Of a stretch of DNA of 64,000 bases, positions 35,986 to 46,799 are shown piece by piece. The stretch comes from Toxorhynchites rutilus septentrionalis. Taxonomy: Eukaryota; Arthropoda; Insecta; Diptera; Culicidae. The notes under the pieces are model-generated. The model searched no databases and was not told where the DNA came from. It was given only the letters and a program-made list of their open reading frames with translations. Made by a program: the position numbers and the translations under genes. Position 1 is the first letter of the stretch. Each line of letters begins with the position of its first letter. The stretch covers positions 35,602,061 through 35,666,060 of the forward strand of contig NC_073744.1 in the NCBI RefSeq assembly GCF_029784135.1. Reading direction: 5' to 3'.

Positions 35986-36680
35986 ATTATATCAAATATA
36001 TACCGGGAATTTATGTTTTTAATGAAAATGTTTTATTTATCATCTAAATTTATATTATCGCCTTCAAAATAGGCTCAGGATCAGAATTTGATCGTTCAAC
36101 CATGTCTTTGTCACTTGATTGCGATGAAAACAAGTATAATTGAAGAAAATTGAGCTCTTTTGACACTAGTCGTGCTGCGACTTTTATTATGCCCAAAACA
36201 TCAACGAAAATATGACGAACGGTCTCGTGAAAGATATTTAAATATATATAATAATTCACGGACTAGCTTTCTCAAACTTAAATGACGTTTTCCGATCACC
36301 ATTTCTTTCATGTTGTCGTGTTTTCATCAGTTGAAGAGGTGAATGTTCGCCTTTGATCAAATCGCAAATCATTCATCTCTTCTCGGTCGTCTTTAAATGC
36401 CGTATAATCGAGTCACCAAATGTATTCTGCAACATTTTCTACGTTTCGGCACAACAAATTTTGTTTGCAACAAAAAAAATCACACAAAATCTTTGACCAA
36501 TAGAATTATTTATATCAAGAATCGCCGAGCAAGTTAACTTGTTCTGAATGACGCTGCAAGCAAACTAAATGATAGACCGCACTTAAAATTGTCATTTCAT
36601 TTATTTAAGAAAATTAAAAAATGTTCAGCGGGGAGATTTAAAATAACAAATTCCCGATATATATTTGGGAGAATGTACAT
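35985..36680 (-). mobile_element. Mariner-like element (family M1) with internal deletion
   Basis: The inverted ends are TCAAATATATACCGGGAATT (about 35994) and AATTCCCGATATATATTTGG (about 36649). On the minus strand from the right: the 5' leader, MLQNTFGDSII (near 36450), ETVRHIFVDVLGIIKVAARL and KELNFLQ (36230-36130), then a jump to the mariner tail (EGD)NINLDDK at about 36060. The whole catalytic core is missing. Related pieces lie at 4100, 43262, 45038 and 56790. Confidence 0.75.
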
Positions 36681-36699
36681 TTCATTCTTTGACCAAAAT

Positions 36700-36960
36700 T
36701 TTGTAGGTCTTATAGTTTTCTAGTTAGAAATTTTTGTAATTTTCTGCTTTCTCTTACTTTTTTACAACAAAAGAATATGAGTAGCCCATAAAATAACCAT
36801 CAGGTCATCCATGTATCAGAAGATGGGGACTTCTACAGGAAAGAAGTTTTTCTAACAACAAACTTTTTAATGTTTCCATTGGAAAATTCCTACTAATGTT
36901 TTACTCGTAACATTTGTGTAAATGTGTGTAAATTTTCGTAATTGACATTTTCTGTAAACT
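36700..36960. repeat. Decayed fragment of foldback family B
   Basis: Words shared with 18400-18480 and 18710-18780: CATGTATCAGAAGATGGGGA and AACAACAAACTTTTTAATG. Confidence 0.5.
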
Positions 36961-37019
36961 TTTTGGTGCAGGACTACGTCTTTCAGTAAGGGTACACCCA
37001 AACTAATATAGGTGTACCG

Positions 37020-38180
37020 GTAAGTTTTTCGGTTTTACAACAGATGGCGTAACTTGATTATTATTCCAGTGAATCAAATTTCCGGCTATTCGTTGGAAAT
37101 CTTCTGTCATTGCGCGTCTTCTTCATAGTTTTTTGCCACTTCGAATATGTCGAATTTCGTACCAACGAGAGTGTAAGGGTATTTTTTGCATCGAATCGTT
37201 TTTTTTTTATCCCATTTATTTATTTAAGGCTCATTAGCATTTCAGCTGTAACAGAGCCGAATTTTAATCGTGTACATGTCACATGGTTATCATATCTATA
37301 ATTAGCACATTACACAGTTGCCGTTCGCCAGTATTCCTTCTATACCATTACATATGGTACATTCACACAGTAGCCATTTAGGCGTAAGAGTATTCTGTCT
37401 GTTCTTCCATTATCCAGTTGGACCACCGGACAGCGGAGACAGTTGATTGATCATTGTTGAGTTATTTATAGAACAGCAGCCCGATGTGTCTTGCAGAGCA
37501 GAGCAGTTGTATGGATGAATCGATCTTATTTCGACCGTGGATCGATCTCCATCGCTGATGATTGTTGCGTGGACGAAGCTATTCTGTAACAACACAAAGA
37601 TGGTCAATGAGGGTCCTGAGTTTTGAACTCACGATCGATCGCTTACTAAGCGAACGCGCAACCAATGTGGCTACGGAGACCCCCATATCGAATCGTTACT
37701 GGCGATGAAAAGTGGGTCCATTACGACAACCATAAACGTCGGGCAATGTATAAATACCCTAGCCATGCATCAACATCGACGGCCGCGCGGAATATTCACG
37801 ACCAGAAGGTTATGCTGTCTATTTGGTGGGACCAGCTGGGTGTGGTGTACTATGAGTTGCTAAAACCGAATGAAACCATTACGGGGGACCTCAACCGACA
37901 ACTAATTTGAGCCGTGCACTGAAGGAAAAACGGCCACAATACGAGCAAAGACACGATAAAGTTATTTTGTAGCACGACAATGCTCGGCCGCATGTCGCGA
38001 AACCGCCAAAACATACTTGGAAACGCGGAAATGGGAGGTCCTATCCCACCCGCCGTATTCTCTAGACATTGCTCCGTCCGATTACTACCTTTTTCGATCG
38101 ATGCAACATGGCCTGCTTGACCAGCACTAGATAGATAGCAGGAAGATAAATAGCATGTAACACTGCATCAGGCGAGAGGT
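37020..38180 (+). mobile_element. Mariner transposase pseudogene, split by a SINE
   Basis: FLHRIV at about 37182-37200 continues after the SINE as RIVTGDEKWVHYDNHKRRAM (37688-37750), then WWDQLGVVYYELLKPNETIT, HDNARPHVAK (about 37975) and HPPYSLDIAPSDYYLF (about 38048-38100). The three catalytic aspartates of a D,D34D mariner are recognisable (GDEKW, HDNARPH, APSDYY). The N-terminal half is missing, and there are stops and a frameshift between 37907 and 38040. Confidence 0.82.
37201..37686 (-). mobile_element. tRNA-derived SINE, family S2, copy 2
   Basis: The reverse complement of the copy at 21411-21895, with the GGGATAAAAAAAAAA tail at the left end. An 11-bp duplication ATCGAATCGTT lies at 37190-37200 and 37687-37697. 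Removing one copy and the SINE restores the mariner frame. Confidence 0.86.
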
Positions 38181-40630
38181 CAAAATTATTTAACCCATTG
38201 ACTGGCAGTGACAGTGACTTGTGACTCGTTGCACTCTAGACAGCGATCAGTCAATGCCGAATACTGAGACTGATACTAATAAGAAAATTAGAATCTTTGT
38301 CTTAGCCTTCAATAAGATGAAATTACAACAAAATCACGTATCAGGGTCACCAAAAAATTCTACTAAAGGGTTAGTTACAAAATTTCGTTCTATCCAAAAT
38401 TAATATCGAGTGTGATAATTGAAATGAAGACAATAAGTTATGCAATGAGCAATAAGCTTGTAGTACTACGTTTAAAATGCGGTTATGTCTTGGACACCAC
38501 CCAAATAATTTTCGAGTGTAATTTTGTTTCGAAATTTTTAATGAAAATTTAATCTTTAGCAAAAATTTTGAAGGCCTTCTGCTTTTTTGAGTTGGATATT
38601 CTTGTGAAAATTTGAGGAAAAAAACCTATGGACTCTTCAGAAACTCGTCTATATTTTTAAGCACACAAAGTTGCTTAAATGATTGCAATTGTGCAATAAT
38701 TCAGTTGAATTTCAGCTCGTTTTCGGAATTTTGATCAATTAATTTGTTGTTATTTTGTCAAATGCATACATCATGTTTATGATCAGTTTTTTTATGTAAT
38801 TTGATATCAAATTCATGTGGACACACAAAATGAATCGAATAGATTGTTTACGCGGAATATAACATTTTTTTCGGTACTACTCGATACTCTAGTCACTCGA
38901 TTTTGACATTATTCGTTCTTGGTAGCACGGAATTCTCGATGTCACAGTTCGAATTCGGCTACATTGAGTATTTTTACGTATCGCCAACGAGTAGTGTATT
39001 GTGAAAAATATTTGTGGGTCCAATAATTCAAGTAATAAATATTTGATCAATTAAGTTTTGGAAAACAAGAGTTCCTAGCTCTGCAATCGATGTTTGTTTT
39101 ACACTCATTCCCCTTGTCGTATCAAGGACGGTTTTTATCACCAATGGAAGGGGTCGAAGGGGGACAATAACTGCTATATCATCCAGAAATCGGAAACAAC
39201 GGCAGCATATAAAGTTTCCCACATGCTGCCTCTTCATGCCTGCCATATTTTCTTTTCACATTGACAATGGCAAAGGCAATAAAGCTATGTTGTGTGAGAC
39301 AAATCGGATCATTCCTGACCTCCTCTTGGAACTCAAATCGGTTGGAAGCCGAGTCGTCGAGTCCTGTCGAGCGTATGGGAGCAGAAGATACGCGCGAAAT
39401 CTCCGCCCCGAACGACCAAGCACAAAGAGGGCTTATTACACGAGGAGCAATAAAAATGTTACACGCTGCAGAGCAGCAGGTTTCATGAGCTTAAAGTTTA
39501 TGACAACGCAAAGGAAAATTTTGAAAGTGAAATTTTCCCGCGCTCCCAGCTGGATGTGTGTGAATTATTAAACCGTTAAATTCCAGCGGGATTAGAATTT
39601 GTTTCCACAGGCGGAAAACGACACCACGAAGTCACGCCACCGAAAAGCAATTTTTCAAAGTTATCTTAATTTTCACGGTTCGCCGAGCGGTCCTCGGGAA
39701 GCCACTGACTGCTGTGAACAGATAATGGAGCATCCGAGCCGGGTGTACACACATTCGAGTCATTAGGTGGTTATTGGAGCACTCGAGTGTGTGCGAAAGT
39801 TCTAAGCCTTTTGAGTTATTTGTGCGGCTGCGGTTTGTTTCGGACGTTTCTCAGGAAGTGTTAGCCCACACTAATGGAAATATGCATAATCTGCTCCAGA
39901 TATCGATTATTGCGTTTGCACAAGGCACAGCACTAAGAGCCACGTGTGCTCCAGAGAGGATGCAGAACGCATCTATAGAGCATGCAATGCTTCGCAGTAG
40001 ATGCACGATTGCGTGCATAATGCAAGCATGGGCCCGATCTGGATCCGATACTAGTTTCCCCCCTTCAAACCCCATCCTTGATCCTCCCAAGGGTGCTCCT
40101 GTCCAGCGAGTTGCCTATTGTTGTCGACTACAGACTACAATGAGACACGGCAACAGACCGACACTAGTCTGTTGGCCCAAGGACTTAATCTACTGATCCC
40201 TGCTCAAGACACAGCCATTATCTTCAGCTAATCTCCTCCTCGTACGGTCGACAAATCCATAATTTTATGAGCAAAAATTACCACAGAGCATCAGGCGAAC
40301 CATGAAAACATCCCCCGAAAAGTTGATGTTGATGTGTATGAGTTTAGTATGCCTCTTGCCCTCCACGATGTTCCTAGCTGCAGGACAGAGCAACTAAAAG
40401 CCATAAATCAGCATATTATGTCATTTGGTCTTCGGTATCGTCCACAAAACGCGCGTTCATTGCGCATTTGTGTCTCTGCAGTGGAAGCAAAGCTCTCCCT
40501 GTTTCGCGGCGCAAAGGGAACTCGGAATACAATCAGTGGTTCATGGGATCAACATGAAGCGGGGGTGTTATGCGTTGTTGAGATAGTATCGGAGGACGAA
40601 ATAAATGACTTTTTTTCGATTTTATATTTT
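38181..40630. other. Intron sequence, no gene seen
   Basis: 38560-38690 resembles the centre of foldback family B. 39200-40560 is GC-richer and repeat-free. No ORF here is convincing. Confidence 0.45.
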
Positions 40631-40636
40631 ACTTAC

Positions 40637-41475
40637 TTCGTCTCGCCCAAAATTGATTTTTTGCTATCAATACTTTCAACAATTCACGCTTTCTTACTAA
40701 GCGAACGTCCATGGGTCCAATCGCAGAACTGTTTATTGATTGATCTTCTAATTGACCCTTTACAAATTGTTTTTACTATATATTCCCTATTACCAACACT
40801 CGTCATTATAATATAAATTATTTAGAGACACAATTCTCGTTCAAGATTTAAATCACTTGCAAATAACATGTTCCTCCGTTACACAGAATACATGTTTGAT
40901 ACAGAAAATATAATAAAAAGAAGACAGCTCAAATCGGACTATTCCATTCTTAAGTTTTGTGCTTACAATTTGGCGATTTATTTTTATTTATATAGTTGAA
41001 AGATATAGGAATGCGTTTGTTCACCTGAAAATCCATTTCTACTTTCGTACAAAGATCAAATTCGTTAGCGCAAACATCAAATGGACTAAAAGCGTTTATT
41101 ACGATGTAATTGTAGAACATGTGGGAACTCAATTTTTCAAATTTTCCTCTTTTCCTTCAGAGTTTTCCGAAAACTTTAAATTTTCATGTTTGGTTGGAAT
41201 ATTGTTTGAAAGAAGTGATGCATGTCAAATCAATAATTTCTCGTACCCTAAAACCCTCACATGCTAAGTGCGGCCCCATTTGCTTGATTAGTTATGCAAC
41301 CCCTTTCAGAGAGAGGGGAGAACTGTCGAATCATCATAGAAACATTTATTTATCAGCCCCCCCTTCCCTACCTCCAAAAAACCATCATGTGTAAAATGTG
41401 GTTCTATTCGCTTGATTAGTTTTCGAGTTATGCAGAAATGGTGTTTCATTTGTATGATAGGCCGAGGGCAATCTT
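40637..41475 (+). repeat. Composite repeat family R1, plus orientation
   Basis: The head begins ACTTCGTCTCGCCCAAAATTG and is followed by the body (CAAAGATCAAATTCGTTAGCGC, TGTAATTGTAGAACATGTGG) and one or two 145-bp units with TGCTTGATTAGTTTTCGAGT. Confidence 0.68.
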
Positions 41476-41573
41476 TTACACGGTTTTCCTGACATTACTT
41501 TCGATCCGGAAGTGTCCACAGCTTGATACAATCTCCAGCAGTTCAGTTTCGTCGTTAATCTTAGGCGTCGTGC

Positions 41574-41702
41574 ACAAATTACGTAACGCGAGTCGAGGTT
41601 GCGTTACTTACTGTGTATTAGAGATAGGAAATTGCGTTACGTAGGGGGGGAGGGGGGTCCAAAATTTGGATTTTAAACGTTAGGTAATTTGTGCACGACG
41701 CC
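41574..41702. mobile_element. PIF/Harbinger-type MITE (TTA duplication), long form
   Basis: The inverted ends are GGCGTCGTGCACAAATTACG and GGTAATTTGTGCACGACGCC, flanked by TTA at 41571-41573 and 41703-41705. At 129 bp it is too short to code. The 89-bp copy at 58980-59068 has the same ends. Confidence 0.84.
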
Positions 41703-42490
41703 TTACGAGTTCATAACGATCATTGGGTACACGAGTGGATTTCGTACGACCCGAAGGAATTTGGTTTAATTTTTTTTTCAACACCAAATTGGATTTCCGG
41801 TATTGCTACAAGATCTCCTACTCGCAACTTCTTAACTGGCTCCCTATGAAGATTATAATACTTTCTATAATACTGTAATACTTCTCCTCACCTTACGGTA
41901 TCGGGTTTAATTCTCCTTCCACCGTCTTTGTCATGAGTGTCGTCGTCAAAAGCATCGTCTCCATCATCGTTTCTTCGTTTGTGATGCTATGTTCCATCTC
42001 ACCGTTAATGAAGATATAGGAGTGCGTTTCATCACATTAAAATCCATTTCCAGTTTTGAATAAAGATAAATTTCGCTAGCGCAAACATCAAATGGACTAA
42101 CAGCGCTTGTCACTATGTAATTGTAGAACATATGGGAATTTAATTTTCCGAATTTTCCCTTTTTCCTTCAAAGTTTTCCGAAAATTTTCAATTGTCATGT
42201 TTTTTTAACACACTGATAGATATTTTTCATTATCTTTTCCTACACTTTAAGCATATTCTATTTTGGTCCACTGCTTCGTTTTTTTTATTTTGTTTTTCTG
42301 GTATGGGACGTTTCATATATCACATGGACACTGACCGATTTTAGGTAATTTGATTTCTTCATAACTACATTGTGTCAGCCAGACCACTGTTGGCCGAATC
42401 GTGTCCACATTCACCTGCGGGAGCTGTTGGGGGAGGACCGATAAGCAACAATCGTCACGTGCTTCACGGCAGGAATCTCCCTAGTTCCTC
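41703..42490. other. Intron sequence with R1 body fragment
   Basis: 42005-42205 matches the R1 body (ATATAGGAGTGCGTTTCATC, TAATTGTAGAACATATGGGA). The rest is unassigned. Confidence 0.5.
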
Positions 42491-42905
42491 ACTACTGGTG
42501 TCAAACCACCATAAAAACATTGATTGCACTCTCAAACCTCCACACGCCAAACTTGGTTCCATTTGCTTGATTAGTTCTCGAGTTCTGCAGAAATTTGTGT
42601 TTCATTTGTATGGCAGCCCCACCCCTTAGAGAGGGGGGTGGAGAGTCTAACCATCATAGAAACATTTGTTGCACCCTAAAACGTCATTATGCCTAATTTG
42701 GTTTCATTTGCTTGATTAATTCTCGAATAATGCAGAAATTTGTGTTTCATTTGTATTGCAGTCCCCTCTAAGTAAGGGGGAGGAGTATCTAACCACCGTA
42801 AAAATATTTATTGCACCCTAAAACCTCCACATGCTATATTTGGTTTCATTTGCTCGATTAGTTCTCGAGTAATGCAGAAATTTGTGTTTCTCATATATGG
42901 CAGAT
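42490..42905 (+). repeat. R1 tandem units, about 145 bp each
   Basis: Three units with AAACATT.ATTGCACCCTAAAAC, TTCCATTTGCTTGATTAGTT and TTTGTGTTTCATTTGTATGG, each with a C-run and G-run (CCCCTTAGAGAGGGGGG). Confidence 0.75.
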
Positions 42906-43039
42906 TTCGATCAGCATGAATACAGGCATCATCAATGAGTTAGATTGTTATGATTTCATTAGCTTGTTTTATCATTTGAACGAAGTGTTTATTATACCGC
43001 TCCGTTCAACCGGCAAAGAGATAACAACGCTGAAAATCT

Positions 43040-43260
43040 TGTCATTATCATACCGCGTGTTCGGGCTCGATTCCCGTTCTGGATTTTTCGTCAGAGAAAT
43101 TTCCTTCGACTTGCACTGTGGTTACGCATATTCTAGAGCTTGCCCATCGGAATATATTCAATATTTGGCTTAAGAAATCTCAACTATTTATTAATAAATG
43201 ACGCTAGAGTTGAGACGGCAAAAGTTCCACAGGGGATGTTAGCGCCATTCAAGAAGAAGA
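43040..43260 (+). mobile_element. Feilai-like tRNA-derived SINE, 5'-truncated
   Basis: The B box GGGCTCGATTCCCG near 43068, the middle CTTGCACTGTGGTTACGC and the end GCGCCATTCAAGAAGAAGA match the copies at 45165 and 63199. The A box is missing. The family name rests on remembered resemblance. Confidence 0.65.
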
Positions 43261-43348
43261 ACTACGTCAAAAAAGTTAACTTGACGCCGTGAACAAACTC
43301 AATGATAAATCGCGCTCAAAATTGACATTAAAACCACTGCCAATAGTA

Positions 43349-45029
43349 TAAACTGACCAGACGTCCCGCGTTACGCGGGACAGTCCCGCATTTCAACAAA
43401 ATGTCCCGCGTAAGATTCCGTACCGCGAAACGTCCCGCATTTGGCAAAAGAAACGAAAATGTCCCGCGATATCAATATATTTCAATATCACAATTTGATC
43501 ATGTTGATTTTCTTAAATGGATGCACCTCAAAAAAAACTTTCATTTGGCAGACTGTTCAAGAGCGCTTCTAATGCATCCAAAGATTAATACGTTGAGCTG
43601 GTTTCATCACACCGACATTGGGCTTTTTGTTTAGAGAGTGTCAACTGGAAGCGAAAGCAACAAAATTGAAAAATTATTTTTTATAAAAGTCCCCTATTGA
43701 TCCGCAGGGACCAACGTGAGTCAGACGAAAAGTTCGTTTTTGGTCCCCTAGCTCGGTTGGGGCTTAACGTTTTAAATAAATCGAAAGATCTAGTGTATAC
43801 TCGACAGGAAGAAGCAAAGTTGTTTGATGAAGTATCGTAAATGAAGCGCTGGGCGGCCTTACGGAAGTTTGCCGGAACCTGAACCATGGCCGAAGAAAAG
43901 ATGTATATCGGCGTGTTATTTTACCTTTTCGTGGCTTTGGTGGTCGTCTGTGTCTCTATTTTGGCCATTCGCCCAAAAGTTTTCTATCGGGCGCAGCTGG
44001 GGAATGTTGGGATGGTTGGTGGTCTTCGCGACAATGTTTATCTCCAGCCGATCCATCCTCCAGAGATCTTTTGGCATAATGGGCTGATCCCAGGTTCGGC
44101 ATTAAGACCACATCACCTTCCCAACTCCGGCAAGCACTTCGTACTATATATTTCCCCGTTCACCATATGATTCGAAAGAGAGCGGCTTGGACATTCCCTG
44201 TCAGAGAAGGACCTTCTTCGAGAACTTGATGTGAATGATATATTTGACGTCATCGCTTACCTGGGGAACGTAAAGTACCCGGTCCCCTGCCATTCGTTGA
44301 ATTCTAGCATCAAGTACGCCTCGTCTTTCATTATGAGTACGAAAAGAAGTTTTCACCAGCACCTCAAGTTACTCCTTCTGGGTGATTGCCTGCTGCTCAG
44401 ATACGGCCGGTCTCATCTGACGCTTCCGCATAAAAATGCCCATTTTTGCCAGATTCTTCCCCACCGTTTGGCCGGTTGCTTCGATCTCGCGGCTTAAGGA
44501 GCGACAAAAAGATGATATTGTAAATACCAGATCGGCTATATCTGGCGGACACAAATTGCCTCAGGATGTCCAACTCCTTCGCTGTGGGGTGGAGCTTGCA
44601 GTATGGAAAAATCATCAAGTTGCTTGACAGTGATGTTACTTAATAAACGTAAGATTTAAAGAAAATTTGTTCCTATAAATTATCTTTCATCGCCATCCGA
44701 AATTAGTCCATTTATTTTGATTGCATACGTTAACACAAAAATCGATGAAAAATGAATTAGAATTTTCGAGCATTCCATTCGGTAATTTGAAGAAAACCGT
44801 AGAATTTGAATCGCGCTTGCCAGGCGTAAATGCTCTGATTGAGCGACTGATTTTCGGGCGCAAACAAAATCTAAACCACCGAAAATCACAACTGAGTGCC
44901 GATACTCAGAAAGAAATAATACTGATCAGTTTAGACTCGCTAATCTATGGTTTATGTTCACATAACGTATATACATAACGTTTTGTTTTTTGTGTCCCGC
45001 GTTAGACCTCTGACCATCTGGCCACTTTA
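43349..45029 (+). mobile_element. hAT transposon relic
   Basis: The ends TAAACTGACCAGACGTCCCG and CTGACCATCTGGCCACTTTA are imperfect inverted repeats. They are flanked by the 8-bp duplication CAATAGTA (43341-43348 and 45030-45037). Repeated GTCCCGC words mark both ends. Near 44805-44930 the plus frame reads LPGVNALIERLIFGRKQN, then LSADTQKEIILISLDS, which resembles the hAT C-terminal dimerisation motif (N-A-x-x-E-R-x-F-S). Most of the transposase is gone. Confidence 0.84.
43650..44660 (-). pseudogene. Degenerate IS630-Tc1-mariner transposase inside the hAT element
   Basis: On the minus strand, pieces in three frames read KELDILRQFVSARYSRSGIY (about 44570), IMKDEAYLMLEFNEWQGTGY (about 44320), then MPNLGSAHYAKRSLE and HPNIPQLRPIENFWA (about 44080-43970). 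These match the three catalytic blocks of a D37E-type enzyme. The second catalytic Asp is Asn, and there are several frameshifts. Inverted ends were not identified. Confidence 0.7.
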
Positions 45030-45164
45030 CAATAGTACATAAAAGGAAAATGAAAAATGTTCAGCGGGAAGATTCAAAATTACACATACCCGATACATAT
45101 TTGACAGATTAAACAATTTTTGAGCGCGACCTTTGGTCACTAGATTTAGCTTCAGCGACCTGTT

Positions 45165-45390
45165 AGGTGCTCCCGTAGCCGAGTGGTTAGCGTCCCACAC
45201 TATCATGCCGGGGGTTCGGGTTCGATTCCCGTTCTGGCCGGGGGATTTTGCGTCAAAGATAATTCTTCCGGCTTGCACTGTGGTCACGCGTATTCTAGAG
45301 CTTGCCACTCCAGAGTTGAATCAAGGCGTGTTATTCGGCATAGAAATCTCAACCAAGTACTACTAACAAAAATGACGCAAGTAATGCTAT
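45165..45390 (+). mobile_element. Feilai-like tRNA-derived SINE
   Basis: The head GGTGCTCCCGTAGCCGAGTGG and B box GGGTTCGATTCCCG are tRNA-like. The body TTGCACTGTGGTCACGCGTA matches the other copies. It lacks the AAG-rich 3' end. Confidence 0.72.
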
Positions 45391-46660
45391 GTCACCATAT
45401 TTTCGAGTCGATTGCGAGTAATCGGTTACCTACCTTATTAACCTTAGAGTTAAAGAAAAATGTTCAGATTTACTAGAAAAAATAAAGTTTAGAATTTGGC
45501 TCCTTTAAAGTCATGTAGCTGAGCATTTCACTACAATAGATCAAACTAAAGGTGCCAGTAATTCGAGGCTCCTACAGAAGAACTGAGGGTTTAAAAATGA
45601 ATGAATTTGAATAAAATTTAGAATGCTCGTGAAAACAGAATTGCTTCAACCAAATCTTCCTTCATTGAGGCTCGAAGATCTGACTTCAGAATTTTAAAAT
45701 CAAAGAACAGTCTTTCTACGCTAACTTGAGTTGGCAGTGGCAGTAGTCCTTCGTGATACATCCACGAAGGGTTCAGCAAACTCTGAAATCACTTCATGTA
45801 CTGCACGATCGATCACATTTTTCAATCTCTGACAAACAAGCTAGGATTTCACTTCAAAAGATGTACAGCAGCAGATTTTCTGATGAGGATGAAGACTCAG
45901 CATTATCGCTGCAAGATTCGCCGACAGGTTCATCATCCTGCTTTGTCAACAACAAACCTTTCATCCGTTCCGATGTTTCACATAGCCGATTAACGATGTT
46001 CCTTGACCATCGTTAATTGGCTCTCGTTAAGTGAAACTCTGCTCTTTGAATCGATGTAAATGGCTGCCAACAATATAGGGATGGCCTTTCTCTTCTCTCC
46101 ATGGACCGTACAACTCCATCTGCAATTGGTCATTCTATCTTACTAAGGCGGAAAATCTGACTTCTACATTCCAGCAATAAACTTTCCAGGTGTCAGTTCT
46201 TCAAGCTGAAGTTTTATAGTCAAGTTAAACGGTTGAAACAGCAGCTTCTCGAGATCGACCGCGTTGTCCCACTGATTCTCGGTTAGGGTAGAATTGTCAT
46301 CATCCAGATCAATGATAAAACTTCTAAGTTCAATCAATCGCTGAATCGTGAGATATGTACTTCTTTAGCAAGTGGCCTGATCTAAAAATGCTTCTTTTCC
46401 TGCTCTTCTTTTAAGAATTGCATCCGTTTTTGGGGTTCTAGCATGTATAGTAACGGTTTTCTTGCCATTTTCCCGTTTAAAGCCATAGAAGCTGGTTGTC
46501 ACAAAATATCAGCGAGATCTCGTTTTTCACAACCAATGATCTTCTTGGACATTTCAGCAGTCATGCTAACCGTTATCACCGCTTATAAAGAAAGTAACTA
46601 ACTGTGGTTGACCAACACACAAACAAACGGTTTGGACGTGAATAAGACATTTTTAAAATT
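45391..46660. other. Unassigned sequence, possibly an old minus-strand transposon
   Basis: Minus-strand frames contain scattered peptides such as VRSMERRERPSLYCWQPF and KIIGCEKRDLADIL, interrupted by stops. They look like a decayed coding region, but I cannot assign a family. Confidence 0.3.
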
Positions 46661-46689
46661 TGTTTAATGAGCTAAATATATTTATTTAA

Positions 46690-46795
46690 TTGGGTCACTT
46701 AACTGGAAGTCGGAATCAAAGTCGGTTAAATTTCTCCGACTCCGACTTCGACTCCTGATACATGGAATTTTATTCCGGCTCCGACTCCATAGCCC
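46690..46795. repeat. Imperfect CTCCGACTCCGACT microsatellite
   Basis: TCCGACTCCGACTTCGACTC and CGGCTCCGACTCCATAG form an irregular hexanucleotide array. Confidence 0.6.
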
Positions 46796-46799
46796 GGAA

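Larger units (their letters stand above)
43262..45115 (-). mobile_element. Mariner-like M1 5' end, split by a hAT element
   Basis: 43262-43348 (AAAAAGTTAACTTGACGCCG, AATGATAAATCGCGC) and 45038-45115 (AAAAATGTTCAGCGGGAAGA, CCCGATACATATTTGACAG) match one continuous stretch at 36530-36672. The transposase part is absent. Confidence 0.68.

Noticed and set aside
39774..40196. 140-residue ORF
   Set aside because: No recognisable domain, no conserved start context, and a similar-length ORF lies on the other strand.
43869..44170. Plus-strand ORFs of 72 and 94 residues with hydrophobic segments, resembling a small membrane protein
   Set aside because: The opposite strand carries the transposase blocks SAHYAKRSLE and PQLRPIENFWA. 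These ORFs are antisense to them and end without splice sites.
45165..45240. Possible tRNA-Leu or tRNA-Ser gene
   Set aside because: It is tRNA-like at the boxes but continues into the shared SINE body, and the acceptor stem is not closed.
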